From Treponema sp. Marseille-Q3903 (GTDB taxonomy: Bacteria; Spirochaetota; Spirochaetia; Treponematales; Treponemataceae), in NCBI RefSeq assembly GCF_014334335.1, contig NZ_JACSEU010000001.1, positions 186,001-250,000 on the forward strand: a DNA stretch of 64,000 nucleotides, in the 5' to 3' direction. Under the pieces are notes generated by a model that saw nothing but the letters and a program-made list of their open reading frames with translations, was not told the origin of the DNA and did no database searches. Positions 1 through 8,194 of the stretch are shown piece after piece (the first letter of the stretch is position 1; the number at the start of each line of letters is the position of its first letter). The position numbers and the translations under genes were made by a program.

Positions 1-319
1 TATCGTGTTCAACCATAATCCTTGCAGCTTCTTCAACAACTTCATCTTCAGAGACAACCAAAACTTTTTTTGTCATTACCTTTTCTACTGTCAATTTAGA
101 AAGCAGATATCCTATTTCGTAAACATCGAGCGTAGTTGCATCCGATGGACCTGCCTTTGCAAGGTCATTTTTTGTTACAATTCCTGCAAGTCTGTTTTTT
201 TTATCGATTACAGGCAACTTGTTGATATTGTGTTTTGTCATCAAATTTTTTGCTTCTGTCAAACTTGTATCCGGCGAAACGTAAATCGGATTAGGTGTCA
301 TCACAGTTTTAATTATCAT
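1..319 (-). CDS. CBS-domain protein, AcuB-like (partial, 3' end outside window)
   Basis: Reading the minus strand from the ATG at 319 gives a protein opening MIIKTVMTPNPIYVSPDTSL, then a typical CBS repeat (LMTKHNINKLPVIDKKNR, GIVTKNDL) and the start of a second (VEKVMTKKVLVVSEDEVVEEAARIM). The reading frame runs off the left edge, so the C-terminus, where an ACT domain sits in AcuB-type proteins, is not visible. An AGAGG ribosome-binding site precedes the ATG, and TTGCTT-16-TAAAAT just upstream could be its own promoter. It lies directly downstream of livF. CBS pairs usually bind adenosyl ligands. A role in sensing energy or amino-acid state for the adjacent Liv system is only an inference. 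Confidence 0.8.
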   Translation of the reverse strand, partial: MIIKTVMTPNPIYVSPDTSLTEAKNLMTKHNINKLPVIDKKNRLAGIVTKNDLAKAGPSDATTLDVYEIGYLLSKLTVEKVMTKKVLVVSEDEVVEEAARIMVEHD

Positions 320-374
320 AGAATTTCCTCTTTAGTTATTTTACTACAACTTACCTTAAAAGCAATTGCAATCA

Positions 375-1085
375 TCAGCCGCCAAGATATGCAGCACGAA
401 CAGAATCATCAACCGCAAGCTTTTTTGCATCTCCACTTTTTGTAACTGAACCGGTCTCCAAAATGTAAGCACGGTCTGCAATTGAAAGAGCTTTGTACGC
501 ATTCTGCTCAACAACGAGAATTGTAGTTCCCTGTCCGTTGATTTTTTGGATAATCGAGAATATTTCGTCGACAAGAATAGGAGCAAGCCCCATAGAAGGC
601 TCGTCAAGGAGAAGAACTTTTGGCTTAGCCATAATTCCTCGCCCAATGGCGAGCATCTGCTGCTCTCCGCCACTCAAAGTTCCTGCATTTTGCTTAATTC
701 GTTCTTTTAAACGTGGAAAAAGTTCAAAAACATTTTCCATATCATCATTGATTCCGTCTTTATCTTTTCTGAGGAAAGCTCCGAGTTCAAGATTTTCTCT
801 GACAGTCAGATTCTGAAATATGCGTCTTCCTTCCGGAACATGGATCAAATTCTTTGCAACGATTTTATCTGGAGAAAGATTTGTTATATCTTCGCCCTCA
901 AAAAACACCTGCCCTTCATTTTTTTTGATAATATTTGAGACTGCGTGAAGCGTCGTCGTTTTTCCTGCCCCATTTGAACCAATCAGAGAGATGATTTCGC
1001 CTTGCTCAACTGAAAATGAAATATTTCTGAGAGCTTTGATAGCCCCGTACGAGACAGAAAGATTTTTTACTTCTAGTATAGCCAT
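375..1085 (-). CDS. livF: Branched-chain amino-acid ABC transporter ATP-binding protein LivF
   Basis: This is an ABC ATPase of about 236 residues, the usual LivF size. Walker A is GSNGAGKTT near residue 36, the signature is LSGGEQQ, and Walker B is VLLLDEPSMGLAP, where the MGLAP after Walker B is characteristic of LivF. I start it at the ATG at 1085, which overlaps the livG stop as TGATG. A TTG one codon upstream is also open. It is the last gene of livJ-H-M-G-F and would power uptake of leucine, isoleucine and valine or related amino acids at the inner membrane together with LivG. Translational coupling to livG is likely from the overlap. Confidence 0.95.
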   Translation of the reverse strand: MAILEVKNLSVSYGAIKALRNISFSVEQGEIISLIGSNGAGKTTTLHAVSNIIKKNEGQVFFEGEDITNLSPDKIVAKNLIHVPEGRRIFQNLTVRENLELGAFLRKDKDGINDDMENVFELFPRLKERIKQNAGTLSGGEQQMLAIGRGIMAKPKVLLLDEPSMGLAPILVDEIFSIIQKINGQGTTILVVEQNAYKALSIADRAYILETGSVTKSGDAKKLAVDDSVRAAYLGG

Positions 1086-1879
1086 CAAACAGCCTCCGAA
1101 CCAAGATAAGCTTTTATAACCTGCGGATTCGTTCTTATTTCTTCAGGTTTTCCCGATGCAATGATTTTTCCGTAGTTCAAGACCATAATTCTTTCGCATA
1201 TCCCCATTACGAGTTTCATGTCATGCTCAATCAAAAGAATCGTCAGGTTGAATTCTCTGCGTATAAAACCGATCATTTCCATCAACTCTTCAGTTTCCTG
1301 CCCATTCATTCCGGCTGCAGGTTCGTCGAGAAGAAGGAGTTTTGGCTTAGAAGCGAGCGCTCGTACGATTTCAAGTTTGCGCTGTTCGCCATACGGAAGA
1401 TTTTTTGCATATTCATCGGCTTTGTTGTCAATTTTAAAAAGTTTCAAAAGCTGCATAGCCTTTTCAGTCATCATCTTTTCATCGCGGCGGAACTTTGAAG
1501 TTCTGAACAAAACGTCGAGCGGGTTGACTGTCCTTGAGTTGTGGAGCGCAATTCTAACATTGTCTGCAACTGTCAGCTTTCCAAACAAACGGATATTTTG
1601 AAAAGTTCTGGCTATTCCGATTTTATTCAACTGAGCCGGACTCATCTTGTTGATTACGTGAACTCTGCCGTCTTTATCCCAAAATGAAAGCTGCCCTGAT
1701 GTCGGCGTGTAAACTCCACTCAACATGTTGAATAAAGTTGTTTTGCCGGCTCCATTCGGACCAATCAAACCTACAAGTTCCCCTTCCCGTAATTCACCGG
1801 AAAATCCGTTGACAGCGCAGAGTCCACCGAAAATAATAGAAATATCAGTAGCTTCGAGAACTAATTTTTTTTCACTCAT
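1085..1879 (-). CDS. livG: Branched-chain amino-acid ABC transporter ATP-binding protein LivG
   Basis: A 264-residue ABC ATPase with Walker A GPNGAGKTT, LivG-type insertion GIARTFQNIRLF, signature LPYGEQRKLEIVRAL and Walker B LLLLDEPAAGMN. The PYGEQR form of the signature and the AAGMN after Walker B are family features of LivG as opposed to LivF. The start ATG overlaps the end of livM by 8 bp, and a GAGG ribosome-binding site lies within livM. It pairs with LivF as the ATPase dimer of the high-affinity amino-acid importer. Confidence 0.95.
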   Translation of the reverse strand: MSEKKLVLEATDISIIFGGLCAVNGFSGELREGELVGLIGPNGAGKTTLFNMLSGVYTPTSGQLSFWDKDGRVHVINKMSPAQLNKIGIARTFQNIRLFGKLTVADNVRIALHNSRTVNPLDVLFRTSKFRRDEKMMTEKAMQLLKLFKIDNKADEYAKNLPYGEQRKLEIVRALASKPKLLLLDEPAAGMNGQETEELMEMIGFIRREFNLTILLIEHDMKLVMGICERIMVLNYGKIIASGKPEEIRTNPQVIKAYLGSEAV

Positions 1880-2876
1880 TTTCGACCTCGCTTGTAGATT
1901 TATTTTTTATATTTTTGACCATATTTGAAAATTTTTCCCACAGCCCGACAAATGAAATCTCGTTGATTCCCATAAGCCCTTTGGGACGGAACAGCATCAC
2001 TATGATTAAAATTATCGGGTAAATCAGCAGACGGTAATTCTGCAAGAAACGCAAAAATTCCTGCAAATATGTCAGGACAAAAGCGGCAAGTATGCTTCCA
2101 GTTGTAGAGCCCATTCCTCCGAGAACTACGAAAATAAGATAATCTATACTTTTTGTAAACGATGCCTGCTCCGGCTTTACAAATCCTATAAATGAAACGT
2201 AAAGTGCGCCTCCAATTCCTGCAACAAACGAAGCGATTACAAAACCTATCATTTTATATTTAAATACGCTGATGCCTGAAGAGTTTGCTGCAATTTCATC
2301 TTCGCGGACTGCAAGAATCGCACGACCGTAAGTTGAACGGATAAAATTCATCAGCAAGATTATGATTAGCACAAGCGTTCCTATAATCGCAAGATAAGCA
2401 GCAGTTGCGTTGAGAGTCAAAATCGTTGGAAACTGTTTTCCATTCGGGCCGCCTGTCCATTTTTTTAAGTTTACAAGCACGACTCTGATAATTTCACCGA
2501 ATCCCAAAGTCACGATTGCAAGATAGTCGCCTTCAAGCTTCAATGTTGGAAACCCTATCAAAAAACCTAAAAATGCAGTGAAAAGTCCGGCAAGGATAAT
2601 CGCAACCGGCAGCGGAATTTTAGCGTTCAGTGTCAAAATGATTGTAGAATATGCACCAAGTGCCATAAAACCTGCCTGACCGAGCGAAAGCTGCCCCGTA
2701 ATACCACAGATGATGTTTACACTGAGCGCCATGATTGCATTGATTCCAGACAAAGTCAGAATCTGTGCAGTATATGGATTGATTGCTCCAAACTGAATTA
2801 AAATTGCCGGAAGTAATACAAACAAAACCGCAATTATGCCGGGAATCATCATGTTTCTAAATACTTTTTTTTTCAT
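1872..2876 (-). CDS. livM: Branched-chain amino-acid ABC transporter permease LivM
   Basis: A 334-residue polytopic membrane protein with about ten hydrophobic segments and the family motifs GQLSLGQAGFMALGAYS, LGFGEIIRVVLVN and GGMGSTTG. The permease motif AVREDEIAANSSGI, which contacts the ATPase, is intact. The C-terminal tail after the last membrane segment is hydrophilic and Lys-rich. It lies 11 bp after livH and has an AGGAAG ribosome-binding site. It forms the transmembrane channel with LivH. Confidence 0.95.
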   Translation of the reverse strand: MKKKVFRNMMIPGIIAVLFVLLPAILIQFGAINPYTAQILTLSGINAIMALSVNIICGITGQLSLGQAGFMALGAYSTIILTLNAKIPLPVAIILAGLFTAFLGFLIGFPTLKLEGDYLAIVTLGFGEIIRVVLVNLKKWTGGPNGKQFPTILTLNATAAYLAIIGTLVLIIILLMNFIRSTYGRAILAVREDEIAANSSGISVFKYKMIGFVIASFVAGIGGALYVSFIGFVKPEQASFTKSIDYLIFVVLGGMGSTTGSILAAFVLTYLQEFLRFLQNYRLLIYPIILIIVMLFRPKGLMGINEISFVGLWEKFSNMVKNIKNKSTSEVENE

Positions 2877-2887
2877 AAACAGTCTTC

Positions 2888-3811
2888 CTACACCTTTACA
2901 GTAATCTTTTTCCCAAAAATGCCGGTCGGCTTCACAGAAAGAATGATAATCAGTATTGAAAATGAAATTGCATCTGCATACTGTGATGAGAGAAATCCTT
3001 TTGTCAGAGTTTCTGCGATGCCAAGAATAATTCCTCCAAGCATTGCACCTGGTATAGAGCCTATTCCGCCAAGAACAGCTGCGATAAACGCTTTAAGCCC
3101 CGGCATATATCCCATGACAGGGTCAATCTGAGGATATGCGGTTGCATAGAGAATTCCTCCTGCCCCTGCAAGAACAGACCCGATGACAAACGTAATTGCA
3201 ATTGTCTTGTTTACCGAAATCCCCATCAAACTCGCTGCTTTCATATCGTAAGAAACAGCTTGCATTGCTTTTCCTGTTTTTGTTTTGTTGACGATAAAGT
3301 TTAAAACAAGCATTAAAACGGCACTGAACACAATCACAATCAGCTGGATATTTGAAATGGAAATTGAACCAAGCGCAAAATTTTTTGTCGCCATCGTTGG
3401 GAATTGGCGCGGGTCTGGTCCCACAAACGGAAGTACACGCATTGTATTTTGGAGAATAAGTTCTACAGCAATTGCCGTTATCAAAGAATTCAGTCTAGGA
3501 GCATTTCTCAGCGGTCTGTAAGCAAATCTTTCAATAACGACTGCAAGAAGAGCACAAACAACCATAGACCCTACAAATGCGAATGCAAGGCTCAAAGCTG
3601 TTACATTTACAGACCCCATGGCTGTCAACCCGAATGCGACGAGTACAAAGTAGCCTGCATAAGCACCTATCATCATGATATCACCGTGGGCAAAGTTGAT
3701 GAGCTTTACAATTCCGTAAACCATTGTATAGCCGAGAGCTATCAACGCATAAATACTTCCCAGCGACAACCCGTTTATCAGTTGCTGTAGAAACATAGAA
3801 CCAGAATTCAA
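2888..3811 (-). CDS. livH: Branched-chain amino-acid ABC transporter permease LivH
   Basis: A 307-residue permease with LivH motifs: NGLSLGSIYALIALGYTMVYGIV near the N-terminus, INFAHGDIMMIGAY, and VLGGIGSIPGAMLGG near the C-terminus. I choose the TTG start at 3811 because a GGAGG ribosome-binding site ends about 6 nt before it. The in-frame ATG at 3796 (MFLQQL) would be about 21 nt from that site. It follows the binding-protein gene by about 50 bp and partners LivM. Confidence 0.93.
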   Translation of the reverse strand: MNSGSMFLQQLINGLSLGSIYALIALGYTMVYGIVKLINFAHGDIMMIGAYAGYFVLVAFGLTAMGSVNVTALSLAFAFVGSMVVCALLAVVIERFAYRPLRNAPRLNSLITAIAVELILQNTMRVLPFVGPDPRQFPTMATKNFALGSISISNIQLIVIVFSAVLMLVLNFIVNKTKTGKAMQAVSYDMKAASLMGISVNKTIAITFVIGSVLAGAGGILYATAYPQIDPVMGYMPGLKAFIAAVLGGIGSIPGAMLGGIILGIAETLTKGFLSSQYADAISFSILIIILSVKPTGIFGKKITVKV

Positions 3812-3859
3812 CTTTATCCTCCATTATTGTTTAATTAAAAAATAACTAGCTTCGCCAGA

Positions 3860-4996
3860 TTACGGATTTACAGTTGTCTTATAAGCTGTTGTAAGTTTTC
3901 CATCACTTCCTTTTACAAGTTCGAGCATTACAGCCGATTTTACAGGATTGTGTTTTTCATCAAATGTAAGGTGTCCTGTTACATATCTGCCGTTTGTCTT
4001 TTCAAGAGCTGCGGCAACAGAAGTGCCGTCAGTTGTCCCTGCCATTGCAATGGCATCTCTAATCATGTAAACACAATCGTATCCGAGTGCTGCAAACGAA
4101 TTTGGATCTTCGTTGTGCTTTGCACGGAATGAAGAAACGAATTTCTGAACTTCAGGCTCTGTGGAATCTACTGCATAATGATTTGAATAATAACCGTTCA
4201 AAACTTCTTCCCCAGCATTTGCCGTAAGTCCATCCCAGCCGTCTGCACCGACGATTGGAGTGTTAATTCCTTGCGCACGAAGCTGTTTTGCAATGAGAGC
4301 AACAGTTCCGTAATAATCTGGGAGATACACTACACCGGGATTTGCGTTTTTAATTTTTGTAAGCTGAGCGTTGAAATCTTTATCGCCAGTTGCATAAGAT
4401 TCAGCAGCGACAATTTTACCGCCGTTTTTTTCAAAAGCAACTTTAAAATTTTCGTATAGACCAACTGAATAGTCGTTTCCGACATCATAAAGAACAGCAG
4501 CTTTTTTAGCATGAAGAGTTTCTACAGAGAATTTTCCACCGACAGTTCCCTGAAATGGGTCTATAAAACATGCGCGGAAAATGTAATTACCTGCCTCTGT
4601 AATCACAGGAGCTGTTGCAGCAGGAGCAATCTGAACAATTTTTCCTACCTGAGAAAGTGTTGTAATAGCCTGTGTGCATCCAGAAGTGAGAGACCCGATT
4701 ATGATTTTTACTCCGTCTTTAGAAGTGAGCTTTTTAAAAGCGTTTACAGTTTTGTCAGGATTTCCTTCATCATCTTCGCTTATGAGTTGAATCTTTTTAC
4801 CATTAATTCCGCCAGCTTCATTGATTTCTTCAATAGCAAGGTCTATCCCTTTTTTACATTCAACGCCGTATACGGCAACTCCACCTGACAGTGGGAAAAT
4901 CCCACCGATTTTTATTGTATCAGTTGCTTTATCACCGCAAGAACAAACTGCAAAAACAGCAAGGGCAACTGCAACAAGTTTAACAAATTTTTTCAT
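3860..4996 (-). CDS. livJ: Branched-chain amino-acid-binding lipoprotein LivJ/LivK
   Basis: A 378-residue periplasmic-binding protein of the type I (Leu/Ile/Val) family: IKIGGIFPLSGGVAVYG, DLAIEEINEAGGINGKKI, and ALGYDCVYMIRDAI. The start is the ATG at 4996, preceded by a strong GGAGG. A longer frame upstream has no such site. The N-terminus MKKFVKLVAVALAVFAVCSC is a lipoprotein signal with Cys18 or Cys20 as acylation site, a relaxed spirochetal lipobox. It is the first gene of the liv operon. Exact ligand specificity (Leu/Ile/Val versus other amino acids or amides) cannot be read from sequence. Confidence 0.93.
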   Translation of the reverse strand: MKKFVKLVAVALAVFAVCSCGDKATDTIKIGGIFPLSGGVAVYGVECKKGIDLAIEEINEAGGINGKKIQLISEDDEGNPDKTVNAFKKLTSKDGVKIIIGSLTSGCTQAITTLSQVGKIVQIAPAATAPVITEAGNYIFRACFIDPFQGTVGGKFSVETLHAKKAAVLYDVGNDYSVGLYENFKVAFEKNGGKIVAAESYATGDKDFNAQLTKIKNANPGVVYLPDYYGTVALIAKQLRAQGINTPIVGADGWDGLTANAGEEVLNGYYSNHYAVDSTEPEVQKFVSSFRAKHNEDPNSFAALGYDCVYMIRDAIAMAGTTDGTSVAAALEKTNGRYVTGHLTFDEKHNPVKSAVMLELVKGSDGKLTTAYKTTVNP

Positions 4997-5016
4997 AACT
5001 AATCCTCCTTTGTGAT

Positions 5017-5045
5017 TGTATAAAAAAATCATTTTTCATTTGCAA
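5017..5045 (-). promoter_or_regulatory. Predicted sigma70-type promoter of the liv operon
   Basis: On the minus strand there is TTGCAA, a 17-nt spacer and TATACA, ending about 20 nt before the livJ start. A GGAGG ribosome-binding site lies in the short leader, so this gene uses a conventional leader. Confidence 0.5.
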
Positions 5046-5180
5046 TAAATAATAGAGTAAAGTTCAGTGAGTGTAAATACTTTTAGTATAATTGAACAAA
5101 AACCGGCTATATCAACAGATTTTTATATCTGCACAACTCTGCAAACGATGACTGTGGGAAAAATGGGAATTAAACGCATA

Positions 5181-5214
5181 TGCCGTGCAGAGCAAAATAT
5201 TTCACTACACGGCA
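5181..5214. terminator. Weak candidate hairpin between the ABC permease gene and livJ
   Basis: TGCCGTG at 5181-5187 pairs with CACGGCA at 5208-5214 around a 20-nt loop. On the plus strand it is followed by a CTCTTTTT run. On the minus strand, the direction of the permease gene ending at 5258, the T-run is poor. The rest of 5040-5257 shows no gene. Confidence 0.3.
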
Positions 5215-5257
5215 ACCTCTTTTTGACTGTTTTGCTTTATAAAACTTTTGTGGACGT

Positions 5258-6097
5258 TTATTCGAGATTAAATTTTTTATTTATCAGCACATAACTTGTG
5301 GCATAATTTGCGGCTATCGCAACAATTGTAAATGCTGCATACAAAATAGAAGGTATCAGAGAATTTTCACTGCCTTTAATCTTCAAAAGAAAAACCCTGA
5401 TAACAAAATAAGCAGTTATTATAATAATTGTTGTAAGAGCTTCCACAAGCTTTTTATGATTTTTTGCAAGATTCGCAATCGCCTCGACCATAAAAACAAA
5501 AGTTATGTATTCAATCATCAGTAAAATTGTGTTCAGAACGGTGAGAAAAATATATGCTCCCTTAGGAACCGGTAAACGCGTCATAAACGACTCAGGTCCA
5601 AACGCACTTCCATAAAATACATAATTCAAATATTCCCTTGTAAAAAAGACTTTGAAAAGAGGAAGTTGATAACACAACACACATATTGCAATCGCAAAAA
5701 ATAAAATCAATCCCCACAAAAACGAGGCGAGGATTCTTCCGCAAAGATGTTCCCCAGTAGTCACAGGAAGAGTCATATTCAAATACGCTTCATCATCGAA
5801 GACACTCTTTTTAAAGCGCCGTTCTATCATGAGCAAAGTGATAGAAATCATCGCTGTTGAGGTGATTATAAAAAACAACAATGAAAAAGAATAAACTTCC
5901 ATGTAATAATTGTACAACTCTTCAGCTGTATCTTTGCTGATAAAGAAGTTATTCCACCAAAACCCAATTAAAAAAGAAACGACTGCCGCAACGGCATATA
6001 CAAAAAGCAATGTATGAGCAAGCGCTCCGAATTCATATTTAAAAACTTTTCCAATAAAAGAAAACGAATTCCTCGAACGATTTGTTTTTGTTAGCAT
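5258..6097 (-). CDS. ABC transporter permease, ABC-2 type
   Basis: A 279-residue integral membrane protein with about six hydrophobic segments (first at roughly residues 28-48) and no enzymatic motif. ERRFKKSVFDDEAYLNMTLPVT between the second and third segments is the cytoplasmic loop typical of YtrC/YtrD-like permeases that couple to a YtrB-like ATPase. It overlaps the ATPase gene by 7 bp and is the last gene of a GntR-ATPase-permease operon. Such units in Firmicutes respond to cell-wall-active agents. That function is known for the family only, and the substrate here is unknown. Confidence 0.8.
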   Translation of the reverse strand: MLTKTNRSRNSFSFIGKVFKYEFGALAHTLLFVYAVAAVVSFLIGFWWNNFFISKDTAEELYNYYMEVYSFSLLFFIITSTAMISITLLMIERRFKKSVFDDEAYLNMTLPVTTGEHLCGRILASFLWGLILFFAIAICVLCYQLPLFKVFFTREYLNYVFYGSAFGPESFMTRLPVPKGAYIFLTVLNTILLMIEYITFVFMVEAIANLAKNHKKLVEALTTIIIITAYFVIRVFLLKIKGSENSLIPSILYAAFTIVAIAANYATSYVLINKKFNLE

Positions 6098-6789
6098 TTG
6101 AATTCCTCCCTAAATAACGAGTCTATAGACATACCCGTCTCCTGCCGAATATCGTCTGCATTTCCCTGTCTGACAATCTGCCCTTCCTTTAAGAAAATGA
6201 TGTGATTCAAAACAAATTCAACATCGCTTATTAAATGAGTTGAAATCAAAACCGTAGAGTTTTCGCTGTAATTGCTGATTATCGTGTTCAAGATAAAATC
6301 TCGGGCAGCAGGGTCGACTCCTCCTATCGGTTCATCTAGGATATAAAATGGAACTTCCCGGCTCATCGTCATAACAAGCTGAACTTTTTCTTTTGTCCCT
6401 TTCGACATTTTTTTAAGTTTTTGTTTCGGGTCGACTTTGAGTTTGCAGAGCATATCATGCGCTTTGTCTTTGTTAAAATTTGTGTAAAAGTCAGACATCA
6501 TTTTTACGAGCCCGTTCACGTCAAGCCAGCTGTTTATGTAAACTCTATCAGGCTGATAAGCAATCTGCATTTTAGATTCCGCTCCGGGCTCCAGTCCACA
6601 GACAGAAATCTTGCCGGAAGTCGGTTTGAGCAAACCTGCAGCGATTTTCAACATTGTCGTCTTTCCGCTCCCGTTTGGTCCCAAAAGCCCGACAATTTCA
6701 CCGCTCGGAATCTCAAGATTTATTCCGTTGAGTGCGATTTTGTCGCCATATTTTTTTGTAAGATTTTTACATTCCATTACAGGACTCAT
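6091..6789 (-). CDS. ABC transporter ATP-binding protein, YtrB-like
   Basis: A 232-residue ABC ATPase with Walker A GPNGSGKTT, Q-loop AYQPD, a degenerate signature MSKGTKEKVQLVMTM and Walker B FYILDEPIGGVDPAARD. The SKGTKEKV signature and DEPIGGVDP are typical of the YtrB/bacitracin-type exporter subfamily. The start ATG overlaps the stop of the upstream GntR gene (ATGA-type overlap), which indicates translational coupling. It energises the ABC-2 permease encoded next. Confidence 0.88.
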   Translation of the reverse strand: MSPVMECKNLTKKYGDKIALNGINLEIPSGEIVGLLGPNGSGKTTMLKIAAGLLKPTSGKISVCGLEPGAESKMQIAYQPDRVYINSWLDVNGLVKMMSDFYTNFNKDKAHDMLCKLKVDPKQKLKKMSKGTKEKVQLVMTMSREVPFYILDEPIGGVDPAARDFILNTIISNYSENSTVLISTHLISDVEFVLNHIIFLKEGQIVRQGNADDIRQETGMSIDSLFREEFKC

Positions 6790-7178
6790 ACTTTATTCTC
6801 CACAGTTTTTTCGTGATTTGTTTTTAACTTTTTATCAAGCAATTCCATTACATCTCTTTTTTCAAATCCCAAAGACTTCATCTTGTTGAGAAATAAAAAA
6901 ATCTCTTCTTCGGCGATATCTTGCTTCATTTTTTTTATACGTTCCTTGTCGTCTGTGATAAACCTTCCTGCCGTGCGCTCTGTTCTGACAAGTCCAATTC
7001 TCTCAAGTTCAGACAACGCTTTTTGCATTGTATTCGGATTAACCCTTGCTTTGACTGCCAAATCCCTGACAGATTCAAGGCGGCTGCCTTCCTGCAATTC
7101 TCCGGAGACAATCTGAACTTTAAAATAATCCATAAGCTGCACGTAAATAGGTTTATCATCTGTAAACTGATATTCCAT
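6786..7178 (-). CDS. GntR-family transcriptional regulator, YtrA subfamily
   Basis: A short 130-residue GntR protein: winged helix at about residues 10-75 (IYVQLMDYFKVQIVSGELQEGSRL, SVRDLAVKARVNPNTMQKALSELE, GLVRTERTAGRFI) followed only by a short helical C-terminal part (about 50 residues) instead of a ligand-binding domain. That architecture defines the YtrA subfamily, which represses its own ABC operon. A perfect 7+7 bp inverted repeat over its promoter -10 box is a likely autoregulatory operator. Confidence 0.9.
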   Translation of the reverse strand: MEYQFTDDKPIYVQLMDYFKVQIVSGELQEGSRLESVRDLAVKARVNPNTMQKALSELERIGLVRTERTAGRFITDDKERIKKMKQDIAEEEIFLFLNKMKSLGFEKRDVMELLDKKLKTNHEKTVENKV

Positions 7179-7223
7179 TTATCCCTGCCTCGTAAATTTT
7201 TTTAGTTTTGCACTGCCGTGCCG

Positions 7224-7245
7224 TTGTATTGGGTGCATAATACAA
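7224..7245. promoter_or_regulatory. Candidate GntR (YtrA-type) operator
   Basis: TTGTATT at 7224-7230 and AATACAA at 7239-7245 form a perfect inverted repeat with an 8-nt centre. It covers the -10 hexamer of the promoter that reads into the gntR-ABC operon, so a bound dimer would block transcription. The assignment to the adjacent GntR protein is an inference from position. Confidence 0.55.
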
Positions 7246-7265
7246 AAATACAGAGTTGATGTCAA
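7237..7265 (-). promoter_or_regulatory. Promoter of the gntR-ABC operon
   Basis: On the minus strand a perfect TTGACA -35 is followed by a 17-nt spacer and TATTAT. Transcription would start around 7230, giving a leader of about 50 nt before the gntR ATG, which has a GGCAGGGA-like ribosome-binding site. Confidence 0.7.
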
Positions 7266-7291
7266 GAAAAACAAATCGTTAAAAGAGAAAA

Positions 7292-8194
7292 TTAAAGAAA
7301 GTGTTTGATAGTTCTAGGATAATGCTCATCGAATGTAGCGTGAATCAGAGGACGTGCAATTACAACTTTATCAGCTCCATAAAAAACAGCCGTCTGAACG
7401 TCCCGATGCGACCTTATTCCGCCATCTACCCAAATTTCACTGCAGTATTTTTTTAGCTCTTGCGAATGCTCTGCAAGGAAATCTCCACTGCTGCCAATCC
7501 TCGTCTCTACGCGCCCCCCGTGATTAGAGACATAGACGACATCAGGCTTTAATTCTTTGACAAGCTCAATGTCTTCATCTGTGAAGACCCCTTTTATTAC
7601 AAACGGGACCCCGGCAATTTTTCTTAGTTCTTCGAGTTGATAAGCAGTTTTCCGCTCAAGATTGACAAGATTTCGCATTGTAACGATGTTGTAAGAGTCT
7701 ATATCAATTCCGATATATTCTGCATGAGGTTTTACAAATTCAATCCGCTGTCGCAGTTTATCTTGAGGATACGGTTTTAGGAAAAATGCCGCCTTTGTCC
7801 CGATTTTAACGACAGCTTCAACTCCGAACTTGAGCTTTTCGTCGGGACACCCGTCGCCTACGCAGAGTCCGATTCCGCTGTCGAACGCATTTTTTAAATA
7901 AGGAAAATAAAAATCAGCTTCCTGTGCATAACCGATGTTTTCAACAGCTCCTGTAACAGGACCACAACGAATCGTCGAAGGCTTTATTTTAATTACATCG
8001 AGTTCATCAGCTTTGCCGTTTGCAATTGCACGCTCATAGAGTTCTTTCCACGCTTCATAGTTTAGCTGAAAGTTTTTGCTTTCATAAACGCCTCCGAAAC
8101 CTGGAAGCTGCCCCAAACAACCATACCCATCACATACGGCACAGCGATGGCACTTAAAATCCCCTGTTGCCACCGTTTTTGCCTTAGTCACCAA
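7292..8194 (-). CDS. FMN-dependent alpha-hydroxy-acid dehydrogenase family protein
   Basis: A 300-residue TIM-barrel flavoprotein. The family's catalytic His and Arg are visible in VSNHGGRVE, and the FMN-phosphate region in EIWVDGGIRSHRDVQTAVFYGADKVVIARP. VIKGVFTDEDIELV carries the conserved Lys. The N-terminus holds a Cys cluster, C-x2-C-x2-C-x4-C (residues 15-26, CHRCAVCDGYGC), absent from classical glycolate and lactate oxidases and suggestive of a metal or Fe-S site. The start is GTG at 8194, overlapping the pfk stop by 11 bp, so the two are co-transcribed. The substrate is unknown. In an anaerobe it would act as a dehydrogenase rather than an oxidase (inference). Confidence 0.8.
   Translation of the reverse strand: MVTKAKTVATGDFKCHRCAVCDGYGCLGQLPGFGGVYESKNFQLNYEAWKELYERAIANGKADELDVIKIKPSTIRCGPVTGAVENIGYAQEADFYFPYLKNAFDSGIGLCVGDGCPDEKLKFGVEAVVKIGTKAAFFLKPYPQDKLRQRIEFVKPHAEYIGIDIDSYNIVTMRNLVNLERKTAYQLEELRKIAGVPFVIKGVFTDEDIELVKELKPDVVYVSNHGGRVETRIGSSGDFLAEHSQELKKYCSEIWVDGGIRSHRDVQTAVFYGADKVVIARPLIHATFDEHYPRTIKHFL

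Noticed and set aside
5067-5294. 75-codon plus-strand open frame between livJ and the ABC permease gene
   Set aside because: No ribosome-binding site, unlikely composition, and it overlaps the end of the permease gene on the opposite strand.
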